Of a stretch of DNA of 42,757 nt, positions 16,771 through 26,210 are shown piece after piece. The position numbers and the translations under genes are program-made. The stretch lies in NCBI GenBank assembly GCA_017412705.1, contig JAFPWS010000007.1, positions 1 through 42,757 of the forward strand. Reading direction: 5' to 3'. Under the pieces are notes generated by a model. That model was given only the letters and a program-made list of their open reading frames with translations, searched no databases and was not told where the DNA came from. The number at the start of each line of letters is the position of its first letter. The stretch's first letter is position 1. The stretch is from Prevotella sp. (GTDB taxonomy: Bacteria; Bacteroidota; Bacteroidia; Bacteroidales; Bacteroidaceae).

Positions 16771-18303
16771 ATGAACAACAAGCAAACGAATTACAAACTC
16801 ATCGCAAAGAACACGCTGATGCTTTATGTCAGAATGTTCCTTGTGATGGGTGTTTCCCTGTTTACTACTCGTATTATTCTGCAAAATCTGGGGGAGAAGG
16901 ACTATGGAATCAACAATGTTGTAGGCGGCATAGTGGCCATGTTTGGCTTTCTCAATTCATCGATGGTAGCCTCTACCCAGCGTTTTTTGTCATTTGAGCT
17001 TGGGAGGAATGACAGTGATTCCGTCAGGAATGTATTTTGTCAGGCGGTTGTCATCCACTGGATTATAGCATTCATTGTCTTTCTCCTGGCAGAAACAATA
17101 GGGTTATGGCTCCTATACACACAATTAAGCATCCCTGCCGACCGGTTTAGTGCGGCCTTGTGGGTATATCAGTTCGCAATCGTATCCTTTCTGATCAATA
17201 TCATCCAGGTCCCATATTCTGCATCAGTCATTGCTCACGAGAAAATGCAAGTGTATGCATGGCTGAGCATTCTTAGCGTATTTGCGAGTTTGACGGTTGC
17301 ATACTTATTGTCGGTTGTTACTGTCGACAAACTCAAATTCTTAGCTGTTTTCGGATGTGCAACGACTTTTGTGTTTTGCTTGTTTTATAAGTTTTATACG
17401 CACCACCGGTTTGAAGAGTGCCGATTCCGTATGCCAAGCGGGCGTGGTAAGATGATAGAAATGTTCTCATTTGCAGGGTGGAATATGATAGGGAATCTGG
17501 CCTACGTACTTCGGACACAAGGCTCTAACATATTATTGAATATCTTTTTTGGTCCGGCAGTCAATGCCGCTCGGGGTGTTGCGCATCATGTAGATGGGGC
17601 AGTCGAACGTTTTGTTTCTAACTTTATGGTAGCCAGTAATCCTCAGATTATCAAAACGTATGCAGCAGGAGAATACCATGAGACTATGAAGTTGTTGTGC
17701 CGGTGTTCGAAATTCAGCTTTTACCTGGTGCTGTTGCTAGGCATCCCTCTGATACTACAGGCTGACTACATACTCTCATTATGGCTGGTTAAGGTGCCTG
17801 CCTATACGACCGTCTTTGTCCAGCTTCTTTTGCTCAACGGAGTCATAGACTCTATTTCCAAACCCATTAAGACCTATGTCAAGGCAACAGGGAATGTCAA
17901 GTGGTACATGATTCTGCAAGGCGGATTCTATTTATTGGCATTACCCGTGATTTATCTGCTGTTATGGTGGGGCTATTCGCCTGTAAGTTCCATCATCGTA
18001 TTGGTTGTCTTTACTTTTCTCGGGACTTTTCTCCGCCTGGTTCTTGCACAGCAAGTTGGCGAAAGCTTTTCCATTCGCTACTTTGTAAGTCAAGTTATTG
18101 AGATTGTATTGTTGGTTGGGCTCGTAGCCTATGTCGGCAGTTTATGTATAGACGCTCTATTGCCGTCAGGGGAATTTGGGTTCTTTGTCCTGAAAACTTG
18201 CTTGATGCTGGTATCTACTGCTTTGACCATCTGGCTTGTAGGTCTAAGCTCATATGAGAGAGAATACATACGGGCTATAGTCAGAAAGGCTTTTAAACGA
18301 TGA
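16771..18303 (+). CDS. wzx: Wzx-type polysaccharide flippase
   Basis: A 510-aa integral membrane protein of the MOP/polysaccharide flippase family, with about 12-14 hydrophobic helices spread over its length (for example 'MLYVRMFLVMGVSLFTTRIIL' near the start, 'IIVLVVFTFLGTFLRLVLA' late). The N-terminus with 'QNLGEKDYGINNVVGGIVAMFGFLNSSM' is typical of Bacteroidales flippases. It would move undecaprenyl-linked repeat units across the inner membrane for Wzy. Its last codons overlap the next gene by 4 bp (ATGA). Codon use from here on is more A/T-rich than wzc-wza, as is common for the variable part of capsule loci. Confidence 0.9.
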   Translation: MNNKQTNYKLIAKNTLMLYVRMFLVMGVSLFTTRIILQNLGEKDYGINNVVGGIVAMFGFLNSSMVASTQRFLSFELGRNDSDSVRNVFCQAVVIHWIIAFIVFLLAETIGLWLLYTQLSIPADRFSAALWVYQFAIVSFLINIIQVPYSASVIAHEKMQVYAWLSILSVFASLTVAYLLSVVTVDKLKFLAVFGCATTFVFCLFYKFYTHHRFEECRFRMPSGRGKMIEMFSFAGWNMIGNLAYVLRTQGSNILLNIFFGPAVNAARGVAHHVDGAVERFVSNFMVASNPQIIKTYAAGEYHETMKLLCRCSKFSFYLVLLLGIPLILQADYILSLWLVKVPAYTTVFVQLLLLNGVIDSISKPIKTYVKATGNVKWYMILQGGFYLLALPVIYLLLWWGYSPVSSIIVLVVFTFLGTFLRLVLAQQVGESFSIRYFVSQVIEIVLLVGLVAYVGSLCIDALLPSGEFGFFVLKTCLMLVSTALTIWLVGLSSYEREYIRAIVRKAFKR

Positions 18304-19571
18304 ACTCGCATACCATTTCAGCCGTTGTTGAATCCCAACTGTGTTCTGGTTGTGGAACTTGTCATGTACTATGTCCTCATCATGCTATAGAGATGCGACG
18401 GTCATCGTTGGGCAGATTGCTGCCTGTCGTCGATGAGCGTCAATGTAGTAGATGTGGGAAGTGCTTGAAAGCTTGTCCTGGAATCGATCTGTCGGGACAG
18501 TTTCAACCAGTAGAAGAACAGCTTATCGGGGACTACCGAGGTTTATATTTTGGTAAGAGCACGACCGCGCAGATTTTTGACTGTGCTCAAAGTGGTGGAG
18601 CTGTAACAGCTGTCTTGACCTATTTGTTCAATAGTCATCACATCGATGCAGCATTATTAGTAACTCAGCGTCATCTGCAGGCGTGTTGCTATGTGGCTAC
18701 CACCGCCGAGGAATTGGCACAAAGCCAGGCATCTCAATATACTCCTATTGACTTAGTCAGTTATCTCCCTCTATTGTCTGCCTATGATAGAGTGGCTGTA
18801 GTAGGGCTTCCTTGTCATATAGAAGGACTTGTCAAGCTTCGTCAGATTCGCCCAGACTTATGCAAACAGATTGCTTATTTATTTGGCTTGATATGTGGAG
18901 GAACGTTGTCACATTTGAGCTTAGATGTGATAAGCAGTTATGGGAACATAAGGATGAACCCTAAGACCGACTATGTCTATTGGCGGCATAAGAAATTCTC
19001 TTCCTATCAACAAGCTGACCTGGTGTGGATGCAGGCAGGAAACACCTCAAAGAAGATAGACAGGAAGGTACGTCATCTCGCTAAGCAATACCTGACGCCG
19101 CCTCGCTGCCTTTTGTGCCATGACAAAATGAATATGTTTTGCGACATTGCGTTTGGCGACTGCTGGGGGATAGAAGGAGAGGATACAATAGGCGGGGGTA
19201 ATCTTATTGTAAGCAGGTCTTTGGAAGGCGACCAACTATTACAGGCCATGCATGATGCAGGACAGTTATATCTTAGGAGTTGTTCGCTCCACGAGGTTAT
19301 CAGCGGCCAGGGACTGAACAAAAAGAAAAGGATGGTAGGGCAGGCTCTCGCAGCGTATGCCGCCAACTCTTGGTCGCTGCCTGGTTGGGCACAGTACGGT
19401 GGTTTTCGTACAGAGCGTCATTCCGCAAGCGATGTTAGCCAACGCATCGATGACTACGTTCGCTGTGACCGGCAGGATGTTCACCGGTTAGCCCAATCCA
19501 TTGTTCGTAGTGTTAGAAAGAAACTATTATGGCAGAGAATAAAACATTGGTTTCATGCACTTATCAAATGA
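18300..19571 (+). CDS. Fe-S protein, F420 hydrogenase/dehydrogenase beta-subunit-like
   Basis: A 423-aa predicted cytoplasmic protein. The N-terminus carries two 4Fe-4S ferredoxin motifs, Cys15/18/21/25 ('CSGCGTCHVLCP') and Cys49/52/55/59 ('CSRCGKCLKACP'). The remainder follows the coenzyme F420 hydrogenase/dehydrogenase beta-subunit N- and C-terminal domains ('AQSGGAVTAVLTYLF', 'VAVVGLPCHIEGLVKLRQ', 'YLTPPRCLLCHDKMNMFCDIAFGDCWG'). Such proteins recur next to polysaccharide pyruvyl transferases in capsule and O-antigen loci, where a redox modification of a sugar or carrier is presumed but not shown. It overlaps the upstream flippase by 4 bp and the downstream pyruvyl transferase by ATGA, so translation is probably coupled. 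Confidence 0.88.
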   Translation: MNSHTISAVVESQLCSGCGTCHVLCPHHAIEMRRSSLGRLLPVVDERQCSRCGKCLKACPGIDLSGQFQPVEEQLIGDYRGLYFGKSTTAQIFDCAQSGGAVTAVLTYLFNSHHIDAALLVTQRHLQACCYVATTAEELAQSQASQYTPIDLVSYLPLLSAYDRVAVVGLPCHIEGLVKLRQIRPDLCKQIAYLFGLICGGTLSHLSLDVISSYGNIRMNPKTDYVYWRHKKFSSYQQADLVWMQAGNTSKKIDRKVRHLAKQYLTPPRCLLCHDKMNMFCDIAFGDCWGIEGEDTIGGGNLIVSRSLEGDQLLQAMHDAGQLYLRSCSLHEVISGQGLNKKKRMVGQALAAYAANSWSLPGWAQYGGFRTERHSASDVSQRIDDYVRCDRQDVHRLAQSIVRSVRKKLLWQRIKHWFHALIK

Positions 19572-20746
19572 AGAGACCGTTGGTAATACAAATTGATGGA
19601 GGCGGCAGCCAAAATAAGGGTGCTGAACTTATGCTGCACGCAGTATTGTCTGCTATCCAGAAGGCAGTACCCGAAGCCGAGGTCATATTGAATTGCCGTG
19701 CAGGCACGCTACAGCTCATGCAGCAATATTATGCGTTAAAGATGCGCCTCCGTCGTTCAGAATGGAAGCAGGACCTTATCAATCGTTTCCATCTGGTACG
19801 GTTGTCTTCCATGGTATCTTCCAGGATATCCAATCACTTTACGCGCTATTCTCCACGGCATGGTGTTGATGTGGTGTTCAATATCGGTGGCTATCAGTTT
19901 GGAGACCAGTGGCATCATACGAGTGCGCAGGTAAATATGTGGAAGAACTATTTGTCGGTTTTGGCACGTAACGACACAAAAATCATTTTTCTTCCTCAGG
20001 CTTTTGGCCCGTTTGAAGCCATTACGAGTCAGCAAATAGGAGAAATACTTCATCACTATGCGGATATACTGATAGCTCGTGACGAAATCTCGTTAGAGAA
20101 CTTAAGAAAGGTAGGCGTGCCATCAGGTAAACTGTGGCTTTATCCTGATTTCACGGCATTAGTCAAGACTGAGCAGACAAGCTATGGCGAGCAGTTTTCA
20201 GGGCGGGTTTGCTTTATCCCTAACTATAAGATGATAGCGTCAGGCCGTCAGTGTCATTCTGATTATGTGCATAGTTTCTGCCGGTTGATAGACGTTACCC
20301 TGTCTGCAGGCCATGAAGTGTTTCTGCTGAATCATGAGGGTGCGAGGGACGAGGCTCTGTGCCGGGAAATCTCTGAAGCGTCTGGCACACCCGTTCCTGT
20401 TTGTTCTGGCTTGAATGGCCTGCAGACTAAAGCTGTTATTTCAAACTCTTATCTTGTGGTGTCTTCGAGATATCATGGTGTGGCCAGTGCCTTGAATAGC
20501 GGTGTCCCCTGCTTATCTACCAGCTGGAGTCATAAATATCAAACGCTTCTCAAAGGGTTTGGACAAGAGCATGCGGTGGTGGACTTGGAGGATATGAACG
20601 AAGCTACTCGCAAACTGGAAAGTCTGTTGGATTCCCCAGTCCATCAGCGGGTAAGAAAAGAACTGATGGAGTTTAACAGGGCATTGGAGATGCAAATTGA
20701 GTCCATGTGGAATGCTATTTGGAATTTCGTGTCATCTGTTGCTTAA
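19568..20746 (+). CDS. Polysaccharide pyruvyl transferase family protein 1
   Basis: A 392-aa protein, start set at ATG 19568 (MKRPLVIQIDGGGSQNKGAE), which overlaps the previous stop as ATGA. An in-frame ATG at 19529 would give a 13-residue unsupported extension. It shows the pyruvyl transferase family pattern: 'NKGAELMLHAVLSAI', 'VVFNIGGYQFGDQW', 'IIFLPQAFGPFE', 'ILIARDEISLENL', 'SRYHGVASALNSGVPCLSTSWSHKY'. The family transfers pyruvate from phosphoenolpyruvate as a ketal, or acts as a GT-B-like sugar-modifying enzyme. Its neighbour, the F420-beta-like Fe-S protein, is a known frequent partner. Confidence 0.85.
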   Translation: MKRPLVIQIDGGGSQNKGAELMLHAVLSAIQKAVPEAEVILNCRAGTLQLMQQYYALKMRLRRSEWKQDLINRFHLVRLSSMVSSRISNHFTRYSPRHGVDVVFNIGGYQFGDQWHHTSAQVNMWKNYLSVLARNDTKIIFLPQAFGPFEAITSQQIGEILHHYADILIARDEISLENLRKVGVPSGKLWLYPDFTALVKTEQTSYGEQFSGRVCFIPNYKMIASGRQCHSDYVHSFCRLIDVTLSAGHEVFLLNHEGARDEALCREISEASGTPVPVCSGLNGLQTKAVISNSYLVVSSRYHGVASALNSGVPCLSTSWSHKYQTLLKGFGQEHAVVDLEDMNEATRKLESLLDSPVHQRVRKELMEFNRALEMQIESMWNAIWNFVSSVA

Positions 20747-20757
20747 CTTGTCAGACT

Positions 20758-21960
20758 ATGGAAATCAAGGCTAAGTTTCTTTTGTCGAATGCGTTTATGT
20801 GGACACTGCTACTCTTTGCAGTCTCTGTCGCATTTACTCTATTAAGTATGGTTGCAGACGATTCTGAGGCGAGCTTGTGGGGGCTTCACTATAGCTACTA
20901 TATGCTGCCTCTATTTGCTGTCAACTGGCTTGTCATTTTCAGATATGGCAGCTTTATTGGTTGGAAAAGCCAGTCTGTCATCATGTTAGGGTGGATGCTT
21001 TTCGTAAGCTTAAATGTGTTGGCATTAAGTTCGAACAAGGCTATAGATCTGGTAAAAGTTAATCTATGGGGAAGTGCCTATTTTGCCTCTTATTGCTTGT
21101 CGCGATTATACCCTGATTTTATATACAGACTCTCCAAGTGTTTTTTGGTCATTTTTATCATCGGCTTTATTATTTATATACAAGGTAAAGTCTACCAGAC
21201 TCATAATGCAGCGATGGGTATTGAGACCAGCTCAAATGGTATCTATTGCTTACTGACCGTTATTCCTTGGCTCATGTTTCTCCACAATAAGAAGCTGGTG
21301 CTCCTCCTATTGTCTGTTGCATTTATTACCACTGTCTTTTCTAATAAGCGGGCTGCCATGATCATGGTGCTATTCATTATGCTGCCATCTTTTCAGCATG
21401 TGTTGAATGAAATAGAATCAAAATGGGTCAGTAGAACAATCGCTTTCCTGTTTGTACTTGGCTTTGTATTTGTTGCTTATCTTGTAGGAGAGGAATTTGT
21501 CGGTGGCCGACTTATCGAGCGATTTAACACGATAGAGTCAACCGGAGGCAGTGGGCGCTTGGAAATATGGACCAGGGTATGGAAGGCTTTTGGCTCATTG
21601 CACTGGTCAGAACAGTTGATGGGGCATGGTCATTATGCTGTTCACTCCTTGGGTGTGGCCAGTGCTGCCCACAATGACTTTTTGGATGTCTTGTATGACT
21701 ATGGTATAATTGGGTTGATACTATATGTGATACTCCATATATATTTCTTATATAGAATGTATAACCTCTATACAAAGAAGAGTGACTACTTCATCCCTTA
21801 TACATGCATGTGGCTGATATTCTTTGTGATGTCCATGGTAAGCATCTTAATGGTGCAGCAACGCTATCTTATCTATATGGCAGTCTTTTGGGGCGCTATT
21901 GAAGGGGATATCTATTCCAGGGAGTTGTATAGGGAAGTAAGAAAACAGATTGTTCCGTGA
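20758..21960 (+). CDS. wzy: Wzy-type O-antigen/capsule polymerase
   Basis: A 400-aa membrane protein, start set at ATG 20758 (MEIKAKFLLSNAF). The longer frame from 20707 overlaps the upstream gene without support. About 10-12 hydrophobic helices are visible, together with a large polar loop before the last helices with 'TGGSGRLEIWTRVWKAF...GHGHYAVHSLG..SAAHNDFLDVLYDYGIIGL', the O-antigen ligase/polymerase (Wzy_C-like) signature. It would join flipped repeat units in the periplasm. The stop TGA shares one base with the next ATG (TGATG). Confidence 0.85.
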   Translation: MEIKAKFLLSNAFMWTLLLFAVSVAFTLLSMVADDSEASLWGLHYSYYMLPLFAVNWLVIFRYGSFIGWKSQSVIMLGWMLFVSLNVLALSSNKAIDLVKVNLWGSAYFASYCLSRLYPDFIYRLSKCFLVIFIIGFIIYIQGKVYQTHNAAMGIETSSNGIYCLLTVIPWLMFLHNKKLVLLLLSVAFITTVFSNKRAAMIMVLFIMLPSFQHVLNEIESKWVSRTIAFLFVLGFVFVAYLVGEEFVGGRLIERFNTIESTGGSGRLEIWTRVWKAFGSLHWSEQLMGHGHYAVHSLGVASAAHNDFLDVLYDYGIIGLILYVILHIYFLYRMYNLYTKKSDYFIPYTCMWLIFFVMSMVSILMVQQRYLIYMAVFWGAIEGDIYSRELYREVRKQIVP

Positions 21961-22868
21961 TGTACGACAAGGACTTCTCAGTAATTATTCCGCATCGGGA
22001 CTCGGTATCATTGTTACCCAAGTTATTTGCTTCTATCCCCGTTTCAGAGAAGATAGAGGTCATCTTGGTGGACAACAGTCCGATTCCAATTAGTAGGGAG
22101 TTGATAGGTGTGAACCGGGATTATGAGCTCCTTTATTCTGCTCCGGAACGTGGTGCCGGCGGTGCGCGCAATGTCGGTATAGAGCATGCTCACGGCAAAT
22201 GGCTGATTTTTGCTGATGCCGATGACTATTTTACGGAGGATGCCTTTGATACTTTTCTTTCAATGAAAGATACAAAGGCGGAAATAGTATTCACATGCAT
22301 GGGAGGTGTATATCTTGACACTGGGGAAAGGTCTTCAAGAGGTGATAAATTTACGCTTATGGTGAAAGGCTATCTGGCAGGGAAAAAGTCAGAGATGTCA
22401 CTCCGGTTGGGCTTCTCCTCTCCGTGTTGCAAGATGATAAGCCATGATTTAGTTCGTCGTGAGCATATCCAATTTGATGAAGTGAAAGCCTCTAATGATA
22501 CGTATTTTTCTCTGCTGACAGGTTACTATGCCAAAACGATAGAAGCAATAGACAAAATAACTTATATAGCGACAGTTTCACGCGGAAGCTTGACACGCCG
22601 GCGTGATTTGAGTGTTGTGGAGGCTCGCTTTCGGGTTAAGTTACGCTATAACCAGTTTGTCAAAAACCATGGTTACCCGAACCATCAAAAGTCAATCATG
22701 ATTCAAATGCGTCAGATTGTGGGCTTTGGCCCATTAGTGTGGTTGCATTTCTGCCGGCTTCTTATACAATACCGTCAGAACCCTCTGGTAGGATGGCGGA
22801 ACTGGATGAGAACTTGGAGTAAAGTAGTCAAACAAGATAAAAAGGATAAGCGATATATAGTAAAGTAA
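21960..22868 (+). CDS. Glycosyltransferase family 2
   Basis: A 302-aa cytoplasmic or membrane-associated transferase. Start set at ATG 21960, preferred over the GTG at 21957. GT-A motifs: 'FSVIIPHRDSVSLLPKLFASI', 'EVILVDNSPIPI', 'GAGGARNVGIEHAHGKWLIFADADDYF' with the DAD metal site (about residues 85-87), and 'FSSPCCKMISHDLV'. It adds one sugar of the repeat unit, and donor and linkage cannot be read. Its second half ('PCCKM', 'GYYAKTIE') is clearly paralogous to the GT2 at 37698. Confidence 0.9.
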   Translation: MYDKDFSVIIPHRDSVSLLPKLFASIPVSEKIEVILVDNSPIPISRELIGVNRDYELLYSAPERGAGGARNVGIEHAHGKWLIFADADDYFTEDAFDTFLSMKDTKAEIVFTCMGGVYLDTGERSSRGDKFTLMVKGYLAGKKSEMSLRLGFSSPCCKMISHDLVRREHIQFDEVKASNDTYFSLLTGYYAKTIEAIDKITYIATVSRGSLTRRRDLSVVEARFRVKLRYNQFVKNHGYPNHQKSIMIQMRQIVGFGPLVWLHFCRLLIQYRQNPLVGWRNWMRTWSKVVKQDKKDKRYIVK

Positions 22869-24139
22869 TGATGGATAGTATAAACATTGGCGTAATTGGT
22901 CTTGGCTACGTGGGTCTGCCCTTAGCCAGACTGTTTTCGACCAAATATCCGACTATAGGATTTGACATGAATCAAAGCCGTGTGGATGAACTGATGCAGG
23001 GGCATGACACGACGATGGAAGTAAGTGACGAACTGTTGCAGGATGCAATCAATAATCATGGGTTTAAGTGCACCACTTCCATTGAAGACATCAAAGACTG
23101 TAACTTTTATGTGGTGGCAGTACCAACGCCTGTTGATGTGAACAACCGGCCGGACTTAATGCCCTTGATTGGGGCCAGTGAAACGGTGGGCAAGGTCATC
23201 TCAAAAGGAGATGTTGTCGTCTACGAGAGTACGGTATATCCTGGAGTGACGGAAGAAGAATGCCTCCCTGTGGTGGAACGTGTCAGCGGATTAAAGTATA
23301 ATGTGGATTTCTTCGCCGGCTACTCGCCTGAGCGTATCAACCCCGGCGATAAACAGCACACGGTGGAGAAAATCAAGAAGGTGACCTCGGGCTCGACTCC
23401 TGAAGTGGCCGACCTGGTGGACAGCGTGTATAACTCGGTGTTGGTGAATGGAACACATAAGGCACCGAGCATCAGGGTGGCTGAGGCGTCGAAGATTATC
23501 GAAAACTCACAGCGTGACGTGAACATCGCCTTTATGAATGAGTTGGCTAAGATTTTCAATGCCATGGGCATTGACACGCACGACGTGATAGAGGCTGCTT
23601 CCAGCAAATGGAACTTCATCAAGCTGAGTCCTGGACTGGTGGGGGGGCATTGCATCAGTGTGGACCCTTATTACCTCATCCAAAAAGCCCAGGTATATGG
23701 CGTGTTGCCACGGGTAATGACCAATGCACGCCGACTGAATGACGGCATGGGCGACTATGTGGCCAACCAGGTCATCAAGCTGATGAACAAAAAGGGTGTG
23801 CTGGTAAAGGATGCCAAGATTCTGATTCTGGGCATCACCTTTAAGGAAAACTGTCCTGACATACGTAATACCAAGGTGGTGGACATCTATCATACGCTGT
23901 CAGAGTACACTTCTGATATTACCATCTATGACCCTTGGGCAGACAGGGAGCGTGTAAAACATGAATATGATATTGAAGTGACCAATGTGGCTCCCAAGTC
24001 GAAGTTCGATGCTGTCATTCTTGCAGTGGCTCATCAAGGGTTTATGAATCTCGACATCAGGGATATGGTAGGATCAAATGGTGTCATTTATGACGTCAAG
24101 GGTGTTTTGCCACGAGACGTCATTGATGGAAGACTCTGA
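22868..24139 (+). CDS. UDP-sugar 6-dehydrogenase (WbpA/WbpO/TviB type)
   Basis: A 423-aa NAD-dependent enzyme that oxidises C6 of a UDP-sugar, probably a UDP-N-acetylhexosamine, to the uronic acid. It has the N-terminal Rossmann motif 'IGVIGLGYVGLPLARLFS', 'VVAVPTPVD', 'VYESTVYPGVTEEECLPV' and 'FAGYSPERINPGD'. The active-site loop 'GLVGGHCISVDPYYL' has its catalytic Cys near residue 262. The C-terminal NAD-binding half contains 'ILILGITFKENCPDIRNTKVVDI'. These features favour the WbpO/TviB branch over UDP-glucose dehydrogenase. The start codon overlaps the upstream TAA. A second ATG follows directly and either may be used. It supplies an acidic sugar to the glycan. Confidence 0.92.
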   Translation: MMDSINIGVIGLGYVGLPLARLFSTKYPTIGFDMNQSRVDELMQGHDTTMEVSDELLQDAINNHGFKCTTSIEDIKDCNFYVVAVPTPVDVNNRPDLMPLIGASETVGKVISKGDVVVYESTVYPGVTEEECLPVVERVSGLKYNVDFFAGYSPERINPGDKQHTVEKIKKVTSGSTPEVADLVDSVYNSVLVNGTHKAPSIRVAEASKIIENSQRDVNIAFMNELAKIFNAMGIDTHDVIEAASSKWNFIKLSPGLVGGHCISVDPYYLIQKAQVYGVLPRVMTNARRLNDGMGDYVANQVIKLMNKKGVLVKDAKILILGITFKENCPDIRNTKVVDIYHTLSEYTSDITIYDPWADRERVKHEYDIEVTNVAPKSKFDAVILAVAHQGFMNLDIRDMVGSNGVIYDVKGVLPRDVIDGRL

Positions 24140-24197
24140 TGCTTCTGATGGCTTTTGTAGAAGTAGGGCCCTTGACAGATATACGAAATAATCACTG

Positions 24198-25049
24198 ATG
24201 AAGATTCAAAAAGACTGCGACTTGCATTTGTACAATACCATGCGCCTGCACTCGGTAGCAGATGTGGTTTATTTTCCTGAGAACCGACAGGAGTTGAAAG
24301 AGCTTGTCAAAGACTTCAAGCGGAAAGGCCAGTCTTATAAGGTGTTCTCAGGCGGGAGCAACATCATCTTTGCAGAGCGAGTGAAGACGCCACTGGTCAA
24401 CCTGATGTCGTTAGATAAAGAGATGGCTTTTCAGGACGATGGCCGTGTGAAAGTAGGCTGCTCAGTGCGCATACAGTCGCTGATACGCGAACTGCAGAAA
24501 CACAGCATGGGGGGGATAGAGTACCTCTTTTCTGTTCCTACAAGTGTAGGTGGTGCCGTATATATGAATGCAGGCCGCGGTAAAAGAGCGGGTTTGACCA
24601 TATCAGACTATTTGGAAGAGGTGGAGTACTATTGTCCGAAAGATGACGAAATCCGGATATACCATAAGGCTATGGGGGATTTCTCACATCGGAATTCACC
24701 CTTTCAGGAGAAAGAGGCAATTATCTTGTCTGCAACCTTCAGGTTCCCTCAACAGGACCATGAAGAAACGGAACGACTGATACAGCAGCGGATGGAATAC
24801 TCAAGAAAACACCTTTCGGCAGACAAGCCGAGTTGCGGGTCAGTGTTCTGCGAGGGGAATCGTGTGGTCTATCGGCTGCAGATGGGGATGCGGGCAGGTG
24901 GTGCTATGTATTCGAAAAAGACCCCCAACTGGATCTCTAACATGGGGGAGGCTACTGCTGGCGACGTCATGGCACTGATCAAGAAGAGCAAGAGATTGCA
25001 TAAACTGTTCTTTAGCCGCTGCAAGGTAGAAATAAGATATATCTCATAG
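24198..25049 (+). CDS. MurB-like UDP-GlcNAc-enolpyruvate reductase paralogue
   Basis: A 283-aa FAD protein. FAD-binding motifs are 'VFSGGSNIIFAE' (about 49-60) and 'FSVPTSVGGAVYMNAG' (about 111-126). 'FSHRNSPF' holds the Arg that matches the MurB 'YRxS' site. The MurB C-terminal domain shows 'KPSCGSVFCEG' with the proton-donor Ser near 215, 'NWISNMGEATAGDVMALIKK' and a terminal 'VEIRYIS' with the conserved Glu. Key residues are present, so reductase activity is plausible. Lying inside a capsule operon, and without a MurA homologue in the window, it is unlikely to be the housekeeping peptidoglycan enzyme. It might reduce an enolpyruvyl sugar to a lactyl ether for the glycan. It lies 58 bp after the dehydrogenase. 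Confidence 0.85.
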   Translation: MKIQKDCDLHLYNTMRLHSVADVVYFPENRQELKELVKDFKRKGQSYKVFSGGSNIIFAERVKTPLVNLMSLDKEMAFQDDGRVKVGCSVRIQSLIRELQKHSMGGIEYLFSVPTSVGGAVYMNAGRGKRAGLTISDYLEEVEYYCPKDDEIRIYHKAMGDFSHRNSPFQEKEAIILSATFRFPQQDHEETERLIQQRMEYSRKHLSADKPSCGSVFCEGNRVVYRLQMGMRAGGAMYSKKTPNWISNMGEATAGDVMALIKKSKRLHKLFFSRCKVEIRYIS

Positions 25050-25052
25050 CCG

Positions 25053-26210
25053 ATGCACATACTGCACATTTCAAACAGCTATGGTGGCACAAGGGTTTAT
25101 GAGAACCTGTACACCCAATTGGACCGGCTGGGCGTACGCCAGACGGTGTTCGTCCCGCTGAATGCGGCCAACCATTCTCGAGTGGGCAATCAGATGATTG
25201 ACTTCCAGACCCCAGGGTCGAGGATTATCTACTCGACGGTGCTGAAGCCTATCCATAGAATCCTTTATATGGCGAAGATTAATGCCATTGTGAAGGACTT
25301 GAAAAAGAATGTGGATTTAGGCAGTGTTGACGCGATCCACGCCAGTACCTTGTGCCTTGATGGTGCGGTGGCTTACAAGTTGCATCAAGAAACAGGCCTT
25401 CCCTATATGTGTGCCATCCGGAACACCGATGTAAACAACTATTATGAGGTGTTCAAGTGGCGCAGGGGCTTCTTTGTCAAGATACTGAAAGCAGCTGGCA
25501 AGATAGTCTTCATTTCTCCTAAATACAAGGAGAAGTTCTTGGGAAAGATTGTCCCTGCTGATGTCAGGAAATTGATAGAGGAACGGGTAATGGTTATACC
25601 CAATGGTGTCAGTAATGTGTTTCTTGCCAATAAAAGTTCTGATCACAAGACCTTTGAAGGTGTACTGAATCTGATTTTCGTAGCCGGCTTTTTTAAGAGG
25701 AAAGGTCTTTTGGAAACCCTCCGGGCCATAGAGCTGCTTAGGAACAAAGGCTACAAGATAACGCTGAATGCCATCGGCAAGGGACTGCCCAACCGACCTT
25801 ATGACAAGGAGTATATAGAGCAGGTGGAAGAGCTTGCCCGTGGGAAGGATTGGGTAACGTTACAACCCTTCAAGAAACCTGAGGAGATTATTGCGGAGAT
25901 GCGGCAGGCCAATGCTTTTATCATGGTGTCAAAGTTTGAGACTTTCGGCCTGGTTTATGTGGAGGCGCTGAGCCAGCACTTACCTATCATCTATGCGAAA
26001 GAAGAAGGTTTTGACGGTTTTTACCCAGATGGTTTTGTAGGCTATCCGGCAGAGGCTGGCAATATAGAGGGTATAGCCAACAAGATAGAGATGTTGATCA
26101 AGAACTATGAAGCTATAGCCCGCAATGTTGAGACACTGGAGCTTGAAACGGATTTTTCTTGGAGCAATATAGGTAAGAACTACTTGAACATATACAAGAC
26201 GTTAAAATGA
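25053..26210 (+). CDS. Glycosyltransferase family 4
   Basis: A 385-aa GT-B fold enzyme, starting 3 bp after the MurB-like gene. N-terminal 'HILHISNSYGGTRVYENLYTQLDRLGV' is the acceptor-side Rossmann start. The C-terminal half shows 'LIFVAGFFKRKGLLETLRAIELL', 'NAIGKGLPNRPYD' and 'NAFIMVSKFETFGLVYVEALSQHLPIIY', where the E..G..E pattern (ETFGLVYVEAL) marks the donor site of GT4. It adds a sugar to the growing repeat unit on the cytoplasmic side. It overlaps the next gene by 4 bp (ATGA). Confidence 0.9.
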   Translation: MHILHISNSYGGTRVYENLYTQLDRLGVRQTVFVPLNAANHSRVGNQMIDFQTPGSRIIYSTVLKPIHRILYMAKINAIVKDLKKNVDLGSVDAIHASTLCLDGAVAYKLHQETGLPYMCAIRNTDVNNYYEVFKWRRGFFVKILKAAGKIVFISPKYKEKFLGKIVPADVRKLIEERVMVIPNGVSNVFLANKSSDHKTFEGVLNLIFVAGFFKRKGLLETLRAIELLRNKGYKITLNAIGKGLPNRPYDKEYIEQVEELARGKDWVTLQPFKKPEEIIAEMRQANAFIMVSKFETFGLVYVEALSQHLPIIYAKEEGFDGFYPDGFVGYPAEAGNIEGIANKIEMLIKNYEAIARNVETLELETDFSWSNIGKNYLNIYKTLK

